A stretch of DNA of 10,917 bases from Armatimonadota bacterium (lineage in GTDB: Bacteria; Armatimonadota; Fimbriimonadia; Fimbriimonadales; Fimbriimonadaceae). The DNA lies in NCBI GenBank assembly GCA_023423495.1, contig JAFAFM010000192.1, forward strand, positions 1 to 10,917, written 5' to 3'. Shown in pieces: positions 5,251 to 10,917 of this stretch. Below the pieces are notes generated by a model, which was not told the origin of the DNA, ran no database searches, and saw only the letters and a program-made list of their open reading frames with translations. The stretch's first letter is position 1. Every line of letters starts with the position of its first letter. The position numbers and the translations under genes were made by a program.

Positions 5251-5745
5251 ATGAAAGCAAAGTTAATGTTAGTGATTGCCTTCGCCCTGCTGAGCGTCGC
5301 AGGTTTCGCTCAAGGCGAAAACGCGGCTCTCCGAAAGCAGATGGAGACCTTCTTCGCGAAGGTCGACAAGTATATGGTTACGGATAATGTCGCGGCGCTC
5401 TGGCCGCTTTTTCATCCTGGATACTACGCGGTCGACACGGAAGGGCGACGGATGGAATTGCCAGCGTTCAAGGACATGGTGAACCAAATGCGCCGTTCCA
5501 GCAAGCTGGTGAGCGCAAAGACTCGGATTTGGAACGTCCAACTCCAAGATCAGGAAGCGGTTGCCTGGATTCAGCAGGAACTCGTTTGGAAAGAACCGAG
5601 TGGCTCAGGCAATTGGGTCACCAAGAAGTCCACGACCCGTTGGGCCGAGAACCTGGTCCGCGGTGGTCCTGGTGGATGGCGATTCCGCTCGTCCCAGCAA
5701 CTCATGACCAATGAGCCTTGGACATTCAAGACGAACGGACGATAA
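5251..5745 (+). CDS. Secreted NTF2-like/SnoaL-like protein
   Basis: A 164-residue protein: signal peptide 1-20 ('LMLVIAFALLSVAGFA'), then a cone-shaped NTF2-like fold. The helix 'NAALRKQMETFFAKVDKYMVT' leads into 'NVAALWPLFHPGYYAVDTEGRRMELPAFKDMVNQMRRSS', the typical DUF4440/SnoaL pattern of a helix, a short strand with an acidic turn and a second helix. Beta strands follow at about 88-113 and 120-150 ('TRIWNVQLQDQEAVAWIQQELVW', 'TTRWAENLVRG'). The family spans enzymes and binding proteins; with no distinctive catalytic residues the role is unknown. The frame is open from 5146, but only ATG 5251 is followed by a signal peptide; AGGT (5241-5244) is 6 nt before it. A good terminator follows. 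Confidence 0.8.
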   Translation: MKAKLMLVIAFALLSVAGFAQGENAALRKQMETFFAKVDKYMVTDNVAALWPLFHPGYYAVDTEGRRMELPAFKDMVNQMRRSSKLVSAKTRIWNVQLQDQEAVAWIQQELVWKEPSGSGNWVTKKSTTRWAENLVRGGPGGWRFRSSQQLMTNEPWTFKTNGR

Positions 5746-5757
5746 TCGTCCCCATCC

Positions 5758-5787
5758 AGCCCCTGATGACCTTTGGCATGAGGGGCT
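5758..5787 (+). terminator. Rho-independent terminator of the NTF2-like gene
   Basis: AGCCCCT (5758-5764) and AGGGGCT (5781-5787) form a seven-pair stem, with further ATG/CAT pairing inside after a G-G mismatch, followed directly by TTTTGCTT. It lies 12 nt after the stop codon and separates this gene from the bPH2 pair. Confidence 0.85.
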
Positions 5788-5817
5788 TTTGCTTGCATCT
5801 TGATCCTGAGTTTGCCT

Positions 5818-5828
5818 TATAGTAATGT
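5818..5828 (+). promoter_or_regulatory. Candidate -10 region of the bPH2 operon
   Basis: Two overlapping hexamers, TATAGT (5818-5823) and TAATGT (5823-5828), end 12 and 7 nt before ATG 5836. A TTGCAT at 5793-5798 is a possible -35 with a 19-bp spacer to the first. Either gives a leader too short for a normal ribosome binding site. Confidence 0.4.
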
Positions 5829-5835
5829 CATCGAA

Positions 5836-6300
5836 ATGAACACGCCGGAACGGCCCGACGGCAAAGTCCTCCTGGTCTGGAGAGTGTCCAACCATCTCGG
5901 ATATGCAATCTTCACGTTTATCGTTGTGATCGTGCTGCTAGCGATCCTCTTTTTTGCAAGGGGCACCACTCCGGCGATCCTCGGCTTGTTGGTAATCCCA
6001 CTCGGTCTTTGGCTGCTCACTCACATTGCATTGGAAAAGCAGTATCAGGCGTGGGCGTTTCAGGTGCGTCCGGAGGCTTTGGAGATGGCCCATGGCTGGA
6101 TTTGGAAGAGCCGCCGAGTGGTCGCCCGAGACCGCATTCAGCACGTCGATATTAATTCAGGTCCCTTCGACCGCCGATTTGGATTGGTTCAAGTTGTAGT
6201 TTATACAGCCGGCACTACGGTGGGAATGATTCCCGGCTTGAGTCCGGAACGCGCCAATCTACTTCGGGAACAGTTGCTGGCTGGCCGAGCCGTAGAATGA
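5836..6300 (+). CDS. Bacterial PH (bPH2) domain membrane protein, YdbS-like
   Basis: A 154-residue inner-membrane protein. Two membrane segments at about 20-42 and 46-66 ('GYAIFTFIVVIVLLAILFFA', 'ILGLLVIPLGLWLLTHIAL') are followed by a cytoplasmic bPH2 (DUF304) domain (67-145) with the pattern 'AWAFQVRPEALEMAHGWIWKSRRVVARDRIQHVDI', then 'GPFDRRFGLVQVVVYTAG'. B. subtilis YdbS has the same size and layout and pairs with YdbT, as this gene does with its neighbour; YdbST is reported to help resistance to the cyclic bacteriocin amylocyclicin. Start ATG 5836 has no Shine-Dalgarno; TAATGT (5823-5828) 7 nt upstream, or TATAGT (5818-5823), may be a -10 of a leaderless or near-leaderless message. The open frame to TTG 5800 is rejected. 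It overlaps the next gene by ATGA. Confidence 0.85.
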   Translation: MNTPERPDGKVLLVWRVSNHLGYAIFTFIVVIVLLAILFFARGTTPAILGLLVIPLGLWLLTHIALEKQYQAWAFQVRPEALEMAHGWIWKSRRVVARDRIQHVDINSGPFDRRFGLVQVVVYTAGTTVGMIPGLSPERANLLREQLLAGRAVE

Positions 6301-7787
6301 ACCGGCTTCATCCGGCGACCATGATCGTGGCATTCTTGCCAAAGCTCTACGACGCTTTCCGCCAGGTGTTGCCGTTCCTTGCCATTTCCTTCTTTCAGGG
6401 TGGCAGTGACCGAATGGAGCTTTTCATCGCGGCAATCGGCGTTTTGGGCGGCTTTGGAGCAATCGCTGCTTACATCACAACCCGATATGGATTCGAAGAG
6501 GGATCGCTTGTGTGCAAAAGCGGATGGCTATTCAAGCGAGATAGACGAATTCCTCTCGATCAAATTCAAAACGTGAATGTCCGGCAGGGAATGCTTGAAC
6601 GACTTCTGAAAGTCGTCACGCTGGAAGTCGAGACGGCTGCGGGATCCGGTTCTGAGTTGAAACTTCAAGTTATCACGGAAGGGGATGCCGAGGTCCTTCG
6701 GAAAGAGCTTGTCTCGATCGCACCCGCCAGAACCGAATCGCAGGCCTCGGAATTGGCAGATGGCCACATCGTGTACAAAATGGACAGGCAAGACCTGATC
6801 CTTGGCGCTATGGCCGAGAACCAGGGGGGACAAATTGTCTTCGCGGTATTGGGTACAGTCGGTGCCGCCGCCCTTTCTCAAGTTCTCTATGCGTTCTTTC
6901 AGTTCAAGGACCTGATTCCCAGCTGGCTGTCTTGGATCGGTGGGCTCTTCGTAGTTGGATGTGTCTGGATGTTCGGATGGATTTATGGTGGTATGCAATA
7001 CGCGACGAAATTTGCCTACTTCACCGTTAAGAGCGAGCCCGGACTTTTCCGGATCTCCCATGGGCTCATCACGAAGTTTCAGTACACCGTTCGGATTAAG
7101 CGGGTGGAATTGGCTTCCGTCACAAGCACCCTTTGGCAGCGCGTTGCGAAGTGTGTCACAGTTCGTGTAGGCACGGCTGGCTCCTTCGGAGAGCAGGGAA
7201 CGATGGCTCCAATCGCGATGATGCTTCCCGAAGGTAAAGCGCTCGAAACCATCCAGCGTGTGCTCCCCGATTTCGCACCCGAGCAGCTCGAATGGAAGCG
7301 ATACCCGCGTTACTATCTTTTCATCAAATCTTTTCGAACAGGGGTGGCCATGATTGTCATTGCCGCAATCATGCTGGTCATCGATCGGACATTCGTTGAA
7401 GCGACCATGCCTGATGTGCATTGGTTAATCCCTGTAATCATGTGCATCATCCTCCTGTGGATGATCGTGCACTTGGTGGTTGCTTATAAAAAGTCCAACT
7501 ATGGGATTGGAGACAAGTACATTGCGGTGAGGGCTGGACTTTTCCTGAAGACGCACACATACATGCCGATCCATCGAATCGACACCATCGGTACTTCTGA
7601 GCCATCCTGGTGGCGGCGCAGAGGTGTGACGGCATTGACTGCCAACGCCATGGTCCAGTCCTTAATGATTGAGATGATCCCCTTTGCAGATGCGCAACGA
7701 ATTATCGACAGCGTCGTCGCAAGGCCCGACCGTCCAGGCGGCTTCACCCTCAATCTTGCCCAAGGACTGGAGCCTGATCCCATCTAA
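6297..7787 (+). CDS. Triple bPH2-domain membrane protein, YdbT-like
   Basis: A 496-residue membrane protein with three repeats of two membrane helices plus a bPH2 domain. Helices lie at about 15-33 and 42-60, 178-203 and 212-233, and 347-365 and 375-393. The bPH2 domains are at about 63-140 ('LVCKSGWLFKRDRRIPLDQIQNVNVRQGMLERLL'), 237-330 ('LFRISHGLITKFQYTVRIKRVE') and 398-476 ('IAVRAGLFLKTHTYMPIHRIDTI'), each with the family's 'G...P..RIQ..' turn. Size and layout match B. subtilis YdbT (about 493 residues). Its ATG overlaps the previous stop as ATGA, so the two are translated together and likely form a complex. Mechanism unknown; a role in envelope or antimicrobial-peptide stress is inferred from YdbST. 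Confidence 0.88.
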   Translation: MNRLHPATMIVAFLPKLYDAFRQVLPFLAISFFQGGSDRMELFIAAIGVLGGFGAIAAYITTRYGFEEGSLVCKSGWLFKRDRRIPLDQIQNVNVRQGMLERLLKVVTLEVETAAGSGSELKLQVITEGDAEVLRKELVSIAPARTESQASELADGHIVYKMDRQDLILGAMAENQGGQIVFAVLGTVGAAALSQVLYAFFQFKDLIPSWLSWIGGLFVVGCVWMFGWIYGGMQYATKFAYFTVKSEPGLFRISHGLITKFQYTVRIKRVELASVTSTLWQRVAKCVTVRVGTAGSFGEQGTMAPIAMMLPEGKALETIQRVLPDFAPEQLEWKRYPRYYLFIKSFRTGVAMIVIAAIMLVIDRTFVEATMPDVHWLIPVIMCIILLWMIVHLVVAYKKSNYGIGDKYIAVRAGLFLKTHTYMPIHRIDTIGTSEPSWWRRRGVTALTANAMVQSLMIEMIPFADAQRIIDSVVARPDRPGGFTLNLAQGLEPDPI

Positions 7788-7791
7788 CAGC

Positions 7792-7797
7792 TAAAAT
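7792..7797 (+). promoter_or_regulatory. Candidate -10 hexamer of a leaderless purT
   Basis: TAAAAT (five of six consensus positions) stops 6 nt before GTG 7804, with no Shine-Dalgarno between. No -35 is convincing, and read-through from the bPH2 operon 16 nt upstream would also serve. Confidence 0.4.
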
Positions 7798-7803
7798 CGC
7801 GGG

Positions 7804-8979
7804 GTGCAAAAGACTGCGCTTTTGTTGGGTTCTGGGGAACTGGGGAAAGAATTCGCGATCGCAATGGCCCGCCTTGGCCACAAGGTTATCGCCGTGGATT
7901 CTTATGCGGGAGCACCAGCTCACACGGTATCGCATGGACAAGAAGTCGTGGACATGCTCAACGGCGATTCGCTTGACCGTCTAGTCGAAAAATACAAACC
8001 CGACCTCATCGTTCCCGAAATCGAGGCAATACGAACCGAGCGCCTCTACGAATATGAGGCATCTGGAATTCAAGTCGTTCCAAGCGCGAGGGCCGCAAAC
8101 TTTACGATGAACCGAAAAGCTATCCGAGACTTGGCGGCAAAGGAACTCGGGCTTCGCACCGCGCCCTATCGATATGCATCTTCACTATCAGACTTGGAAA
8201 TCGCTGCAGAGGAAGTCGGCATCCCGTGTGTGGTGAAGCCGTTAATGTCAAGCAGCGGTAAGGGCCAGACCACGGTACGGTCTCGAGAGGAATTGGCGGA
8301 CGCGTGGCACTCCGCGGTAGACAAGGGACGCGGAGATCTGAATGAGGTCATCGTCGAGGGCTTTGTGGAGTTTGACAGCGAGATTACGCTGCTCACCGTC
8401 ACCCAGAAGTCAGGCGATACCCTCTTCTGCCCCCCGATCGGACATCGCCAGGAGCGCGGCGACTACATGGAAAGTTGGCTCCCATGCGAGATTTCAGCGA
8501 CAGATCTACATCAGGCACATGAGATGGCATGGTCCATCACCAAGGCGCTTGGAGGCGCCGGCATTTGGGGGGTCGAATTCTTCATCACCAGAGAGGGTGT
8601 AGTTTTCTCGGAACTCTCGCCACGGCCGCACGATACGGGCATGGTTACGCTTTCCAACTGCCTACCGCTCAACGAATTCGAAATCCACGCTCGTGCCATT
8701 CTCGGCTTGCCGATCCCACTTCTGGAACCCATTCAATACGCGGCAAGTGCAGTCATCTTGGCGTCGTTTAACTCACTTTCAATGCCGGATTACACGGGAG
8801 TGGACCAAGCTTTATCCGACCCACGCATCGACGTCCGAATCTTTGGAAAGCCCAATACTCGAGTCAACCGCCGAATGGGTGTGGTAACCGCGTCCGGGCC
8901 ACTTGGAACACCAACAAGTGAACTTCGGCAAGCAGTCGAGCGCGCAGCCCAATGCATCCAGGTGATACCAGGCACATGA
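7804..8979 (+). CDS. purT: Formate-dependent phosphoribosylglycinamide formyltransferase (GAR transformylase 2)
   Basis: Catalyses ATP- and formate-dependent formylation of glycinamide ribonucleotide to formyl-GAR, the folate-independent third step of purine synthesis, in the cytoplasm. At 391 residues it is the size of E. coli PurT (392) and I recognise it over its whole length. The N-terminal 'GSGELGKE' (9-16), 'PEIEAI' (71-76) and '[16 protein letters not shown]' match. The ATP-grasp core has '[14 protein letters not shown]' (143-156) and 'GHRQERGDY' (213-221). The Mg-binding Glu residues correspond to Glu258 and Glu270, spaced as E. coli Glu267/Glu279, and '[11 protein letters not shown]' (272-282) is the signature end. 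The start is GTG 7804, 16 nt after the bPH2 gene; its stop overlaps the next ATG. Reliance on formate suggests a formate pool from overflow or folate-independent metabolism. PurN was not seen here. Confidence 0.97.
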   Translation: MQKTALLLGSGELGKEFAIAMARLGHKVIAVDSYAGAPAHTVSHGQEVVDMLNGDSLDRLVEKYKPDLIVPEIEAIRTERLYEYEASGIQVVPSARAANFTMNRKAIRDLAAKELGLRTAPYRYASSLSDLEIAAEEVGIPCVVKPLMSSSGKGQTTVRSREELADAWHSAVDKGRGDLNEVIVEGFVEFDSEITLLTVTQKSGDTLFCPPIGHRQERGDYMESWLPCEISATDLHQAHEMAWSITKALGGAGIWGVEFFITREGVVFSELSPRPHDTGMVTLSNCLPLNEFEIHARAILGLPIPLLEPIQYAASAVILASFNSLSMPDYTGVDQALSDPRIDVRIFGKPNTRVNRRMGVVTASGPLGTPTSELRQAVERAAQCIQVIPGT

Positions 8980-9815
8980 GGATAGCCATTGCTACCTGTC
9001 GCCCGCTGCCTGAGCCAGACGTAGATGAAGCACTTTTGCTCGAGGCGATGGAAAAGCATGGAATTCAGGGGGAAATGACCGCCTGGGATGAACCGAAGGT
9101 CGATTGGTCATTATTTGACGCTTGCGTTGTCCGTTCGACCTGGAACTACCTCGATGATCCCAATGGGTTTGCAAGTTGGATGAGTTCGACTTCCGCCAAA
9201 ACGATCCTGCTTAACCCCGCTGCGGCCATGCAGCCGAACATCCATAAGCGCTACTTGCTTGATTTAGAAAGCGTAGGCGTTGAGATTGTGCCAACCGTGA
9301 TTTTTGAGCAGGGAAGCACGCCATCGGTCCATTGCTTTCCGGGCAGGCCGATCGTAGTCAAGCCTGCCATCTCAGCCGGCAGCTACCTTACGGAAATGTT
9401 CGACTGTGGTGAGCGAGCTCTCGCAACTCAGTTTCTCCATGAGCACTTGAAGGACCAAGACATGATGGTTCAGCCTTATCTCGAGTCCGTCGAAGAAGGA
9501 GACGAGATCGCTTGGTGCTGGATCGACGGGGAAGTGACTCATGGCGTCCGCAAATCTCCGCGGTTCCATGAAGGATGCGAATCTGTATCCGAAGCTGTGT
9601 TTCCAAGTCAGACAGACACGGACATTATCAAACGCGTCATGGCCAAAGCTCCGCCCGGCTTGCTCTACGCCCGTATCGACGTCATGCGAGAGGGGGAGCG
9701 ATGGCTTCTGTCCGAGCTTGAGCTAATTGAACCCTCACTCTTTTTCAAGCAGAACCCATCCGCTCTGGACAAATTTGTTCTGGCGCTGAAGGATCGAGTG
9801 TCTTCAGCATCGTAA
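8976..9815 (+). CDS. ATP-grasp ligase, DcsG-like/RimK-GSHS type, substrate unknown
   Basis: A 279-residue ATP-grasp protein resembling the D-cycloserine synthetase (DcsG)-like/uncharacterised glutathione-synthetase-type family. An N-terminal Rossmann-like part has '[19 protein letters not shown]' (50-68); then '[20 protein letters not shown]' (88-107), the ATP-binding '[14 protein letters not shown]' (124-137), '[14 protein letters not shown]' (164-177), 'HGVRKSPRF' (189-197), and the metal-binding end '[27 protein letters not shown]' (231-257). Such enzymes ligate a carboxylate to an amine or thiol; the substrate is unknown. Where relatives read 'WNxHK', this protein reads 'PNIHK'. The ATG shares four bases with the purT stop (ATGA), so it is translationally coupled; AGGTGA (8960-8965) is 10 nt upstream. 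ATG 8952 is an alternative but lies inside purT. Its 3' end overlaps the converging gene. Confidence 0.85.
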   Translation: MRIAIATCRPLPEPDVDEALLLEAMEKHGIQGEMTAWDEPKVDWSLFDACVVRSTWNYLDDPNGFASWMSSTSAKTILLNPAAAMQPNIHKRYLLDLESVGVEIVPTVIFEQGSTPSVHCFPGRPIVVKPAISAGSYLTEMFDCGERALATQFLHEHLKDQDMMVQPYLESVEEGDEIAWCWIDGEVTHGVRKSPRFHEGCESVSEAVFPSQTDTDIIKRVMAKAPPGLLYARIDVMREGERWLLSELELIEPSLFFKQNPSALDKFVLALKDRVSSAS

Positions 9816-10764
9816 TAATTCCCAGCTTCCGCTTAAAGCCCATTCGATCATTGATCGTAAGCATCGGGGCATTCCGAGTGTCGTTGTCGGTTTTGATTAG
9901 CTGATAACCGTTCTCGATCGCCCAAAGCGCCGCATGGGCTTTCATGCTCCGAGCCACCCCTCTGCCGCGATACTCTCGCCTTACACCCGTTAGCCACTGA
10001 ATGATCTCTCCGGCTCGGTCTGACGCATAGAGACCGGAAAACCCGATCATTTCGTTACCGTCGAAAGCGATTTGCGACCCTTCCCAAAGAAATTCCGGAT
10101 CTTCCAAAACCAAACAATTGAAAGTGTCGAAAGACAAAGGCGTCGGTGGGTCGGTCCTCGGAGTGTCAACGCGCACCGTTTCAAACAATGCATGCCACGC
10201 CCTTCTGAATGGTTCGTTATCCAGTTCCTTGGCCGATCGGACTTGGACGTTCTCCTTCACCATTGCCCGCAATGCCGAACGGTCGAGCGTTGTCAAGTCC
10301 AAGTCAGATTCGAAGTCGCGCTTGACTTCTGAAAAGCCTCTGCGGAGAGCGAACTCAAGAGCAGCCGTATCCGGCTCGGCGACCTGTGTGTAGATCTTCT
10401 CCGGCATGTACGGGGAGAGAAACTCTAAAACAGTCTGATAGAGACGTCCGCCTATTCCGATTCCTCTGGCTTCTGCGTAGACCCCGATGGCGATAGTCCA
10501 CTTTTTGGGATGGTAGGAACCTACGTCACGACAGCATTCTGCGAATCCCAGCGTTCCATCGTCAGATCGAAGGAGCCATCTCGTTGGGATGTTTTCAGGG
10601 GGCAACTGCTCCAAGTCGCGACGCAGTTCACTTTCTGAGACGCGGTGTCCTGACCAAACAGCATTCCGGATTTGAACAAACTCCACCAAATCATCGGCCG
10701 AAGCAAGGCGAAGACTGTGCGACTCGGGATAACCTTTTTGCACTTTGATACTCAACTTTGACAC
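9745..10764 (-). CDS. Tandem-GNAT acetyltransferase (MshD-like layout)
   Basis: A 339-residue protein with two GNAT acetyltransferase folds. The first, residues about 17-155, has 'IAIGVYAEARGIGIGGRLYQTVLEFL' (91-116) with the RxxGxG acetyl-CoA loop. The second, about 174-325, has 'LTGVRREYRGRGVARSMKAHAALWA' (258-282) with RxxGxA, and 'TDNDTRNAPMLTINDRMGF' (292-310), a complete motif B. Two full GNATs in one chain resemble mycothiol synthase MshD and other tandem GNATs, but I see nothing pointing to mycothiol or to a definite substrate. The start is GTG 10764, 10 nt after the preceding stop; GAGAAG upstream is a weak Shine-Dalgarno. The next in-frame GTG (10743) is possible. The last 23 codons overlap the converging ATP-grasp gene. 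Confidence 0.87.
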   Translation of the reverse strand: MSKLSIKVQKGYPESHSLRLASADDLVEFVQIRNAVWSGHRVSESELRRDLEQLPPENIPTRWLLRSDDGTLGFAECCRDVGSYHPKKWTIAIGVYAEARGIGIGGRLYQTVLEFLSPYMPEKIYTQVAEPDTAALEFALRRGFSEVKRDFESDLDLTTLDRSALRAMVKENVQVRSAKELDNEPFRRAWHALFETVRVDTPRTDPPTPLSFDTFNCLVLEDPEFLWEGSQIAFDGNEMIGFSGLYASDRAGEIIQWLTGVRREYRGRGVARSMKAHAALWAIENGYQLIKTDNDTRNAPMLTINDRMGFKRKLGIITMLKTLDPSAPEQICPERMGSA

Positions 10765-10774
10765 CGGTCGCTTC

Positions 10775-10917
10775 TCAAATCAAGAGCCGCAATCCAGGCG
10801 GACTCTTCGCGATCTCCAAGGCATTTTCGAAAACCCGGTCGACGAAGTGGATCGCCTGGTTTATGAAGTTCACGGGTGTCCGTCCGAGGTCGAAGGGCCA
10901 GCCCGCCTGCTGTACGC
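10775..10917 (-). CDS. C-terminal end of an unidentified protein (partial)
   Basis: A reading frame enters from the right edge and stops at TGA 10775-10777, 10 nt before the GTG of the tandem-GNAT gene, typical of operon spacing. It gives 46 residues with an aromatic, amphipathic helical character ('GWPFDLGRTPVNF', 'IHFVDRVFENALEIAKS') and an end in 'GLRLLI'. GC at third positions is about 76%, higher than the neighbours, which may be chance in so short a stretch. I do not recognise the protein. Two plus-strand frames are also open here, and one ('NPVDEVDRLVYEVHG') looks protein-like too, so the strand is not certain. Confidence 0.4.
   Translation of the reverse strand, partial: VQQAGWPFDLGRTPVNFINQAIHFVDRVFENALEIAKSPPGLRLLI

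Noticed and set aside
5800..5835. TTG 5800 start of the YdbS-like protein
   Set aside because: It begins just after the T-tract of the preceding terminator and would place the start upstream of the likely promoter hexamers.
6528..7421. Long 297-codon minus-strand frame inside the YdbT-like gene
   Set aside because: Its translation is rich in His, Arg, Pro and Cys with no domain pattern, while the plus frame has clear membrane helices and bPH2 repeats; it is an antisense shadow.
7499..9059. Other 60-90 codon antisense frames in the bPH2/purT region
   Set aside because: All overlap firmly identified genes and lack start signals or domain patterns.
1..10917. CRISPR arrays, insertion sequences, phage genes, tRNA or rRNA
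   Set aside because: No spaced direct repeats, transposase, integrase or cloverleaf structures were seen on either strand; gene content reads as ordinary chromosome.

Overview
The window (about 54% GC by impression) comes from a diderm-type bacterial chromosome, with no phage, IS, CRISPR, tRNA or rRNA visible. A matrixin-type protease with a PEP-CTERM tail, a secreted copper-amine-oxidase-N-like protein, a Tat-exported ankyrin protein and a tiny lipoprotein suggest an environmental lineage rich in exported proteins. Armatimonadota (Fimbriimonadia-like) is my best guess, held weakly; Planctomycetota, Acidobacteriota and similar phyla are not excluded. Fourteen complete genes and one partial gene are supported, and coding density is high.

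Layout: 9-2990 is a minus-strand block: a two-TM protein with a helical N-terminal module, a PEP-CTERM metalloprotease, a RimJ/RimL-type GNAT, and a beta-carbonic anhydrase whose start I move inward to a GTG at 2990. Facing away from the anhydrase is a 63-residue lipoprotein gene (3105-3296). It converges, through a perfect GNRA-loop hairpin, on a YflT/GsiB-17M-like glycine-zipper stress protein (3334-3870, minus). An 83-bp divergent region carries a perfect GAAC-N4-GTTC palindrome and separates the stress gene from the Tat/ankyrin gene (3954-4550, plus). That gene converges through another perfect hairpin on the CuAO-N-like protein (4616-5026, minus). A 224-bp gap then leads to a secreted NTF2-like protein.

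From 5836 the plus strand carries two compact pairs: a YdbS/YdbT-like bPH2 membrane pair (ATGA overlap), then purT with a DcsG-like ATP-grasp ligase (ATGA overlap). The latter converges on, and overlaps by 71 bp, a tandem-GNAT gene on the minus strand, which is preceded by the C-terminal end of another minus-strand reading frame running off the window.

How they fit together: most genes look like independent housekeeping or envelope functions. The real couplings are the bPH2 pair (probably one membrane complex), purT plus the ATP-grasp ligase (translationally coupled, joint role unknown), and the possible SOS-like co-control of the stress protein and the ankyrin protein. Several genes without a Shine-Dalgarno have a TANNNT hexamer 6-8 nt before the start codon, which suggests leaderless initiation; exported and stress genes instead carry clear Shine-Dalgarno sequences.
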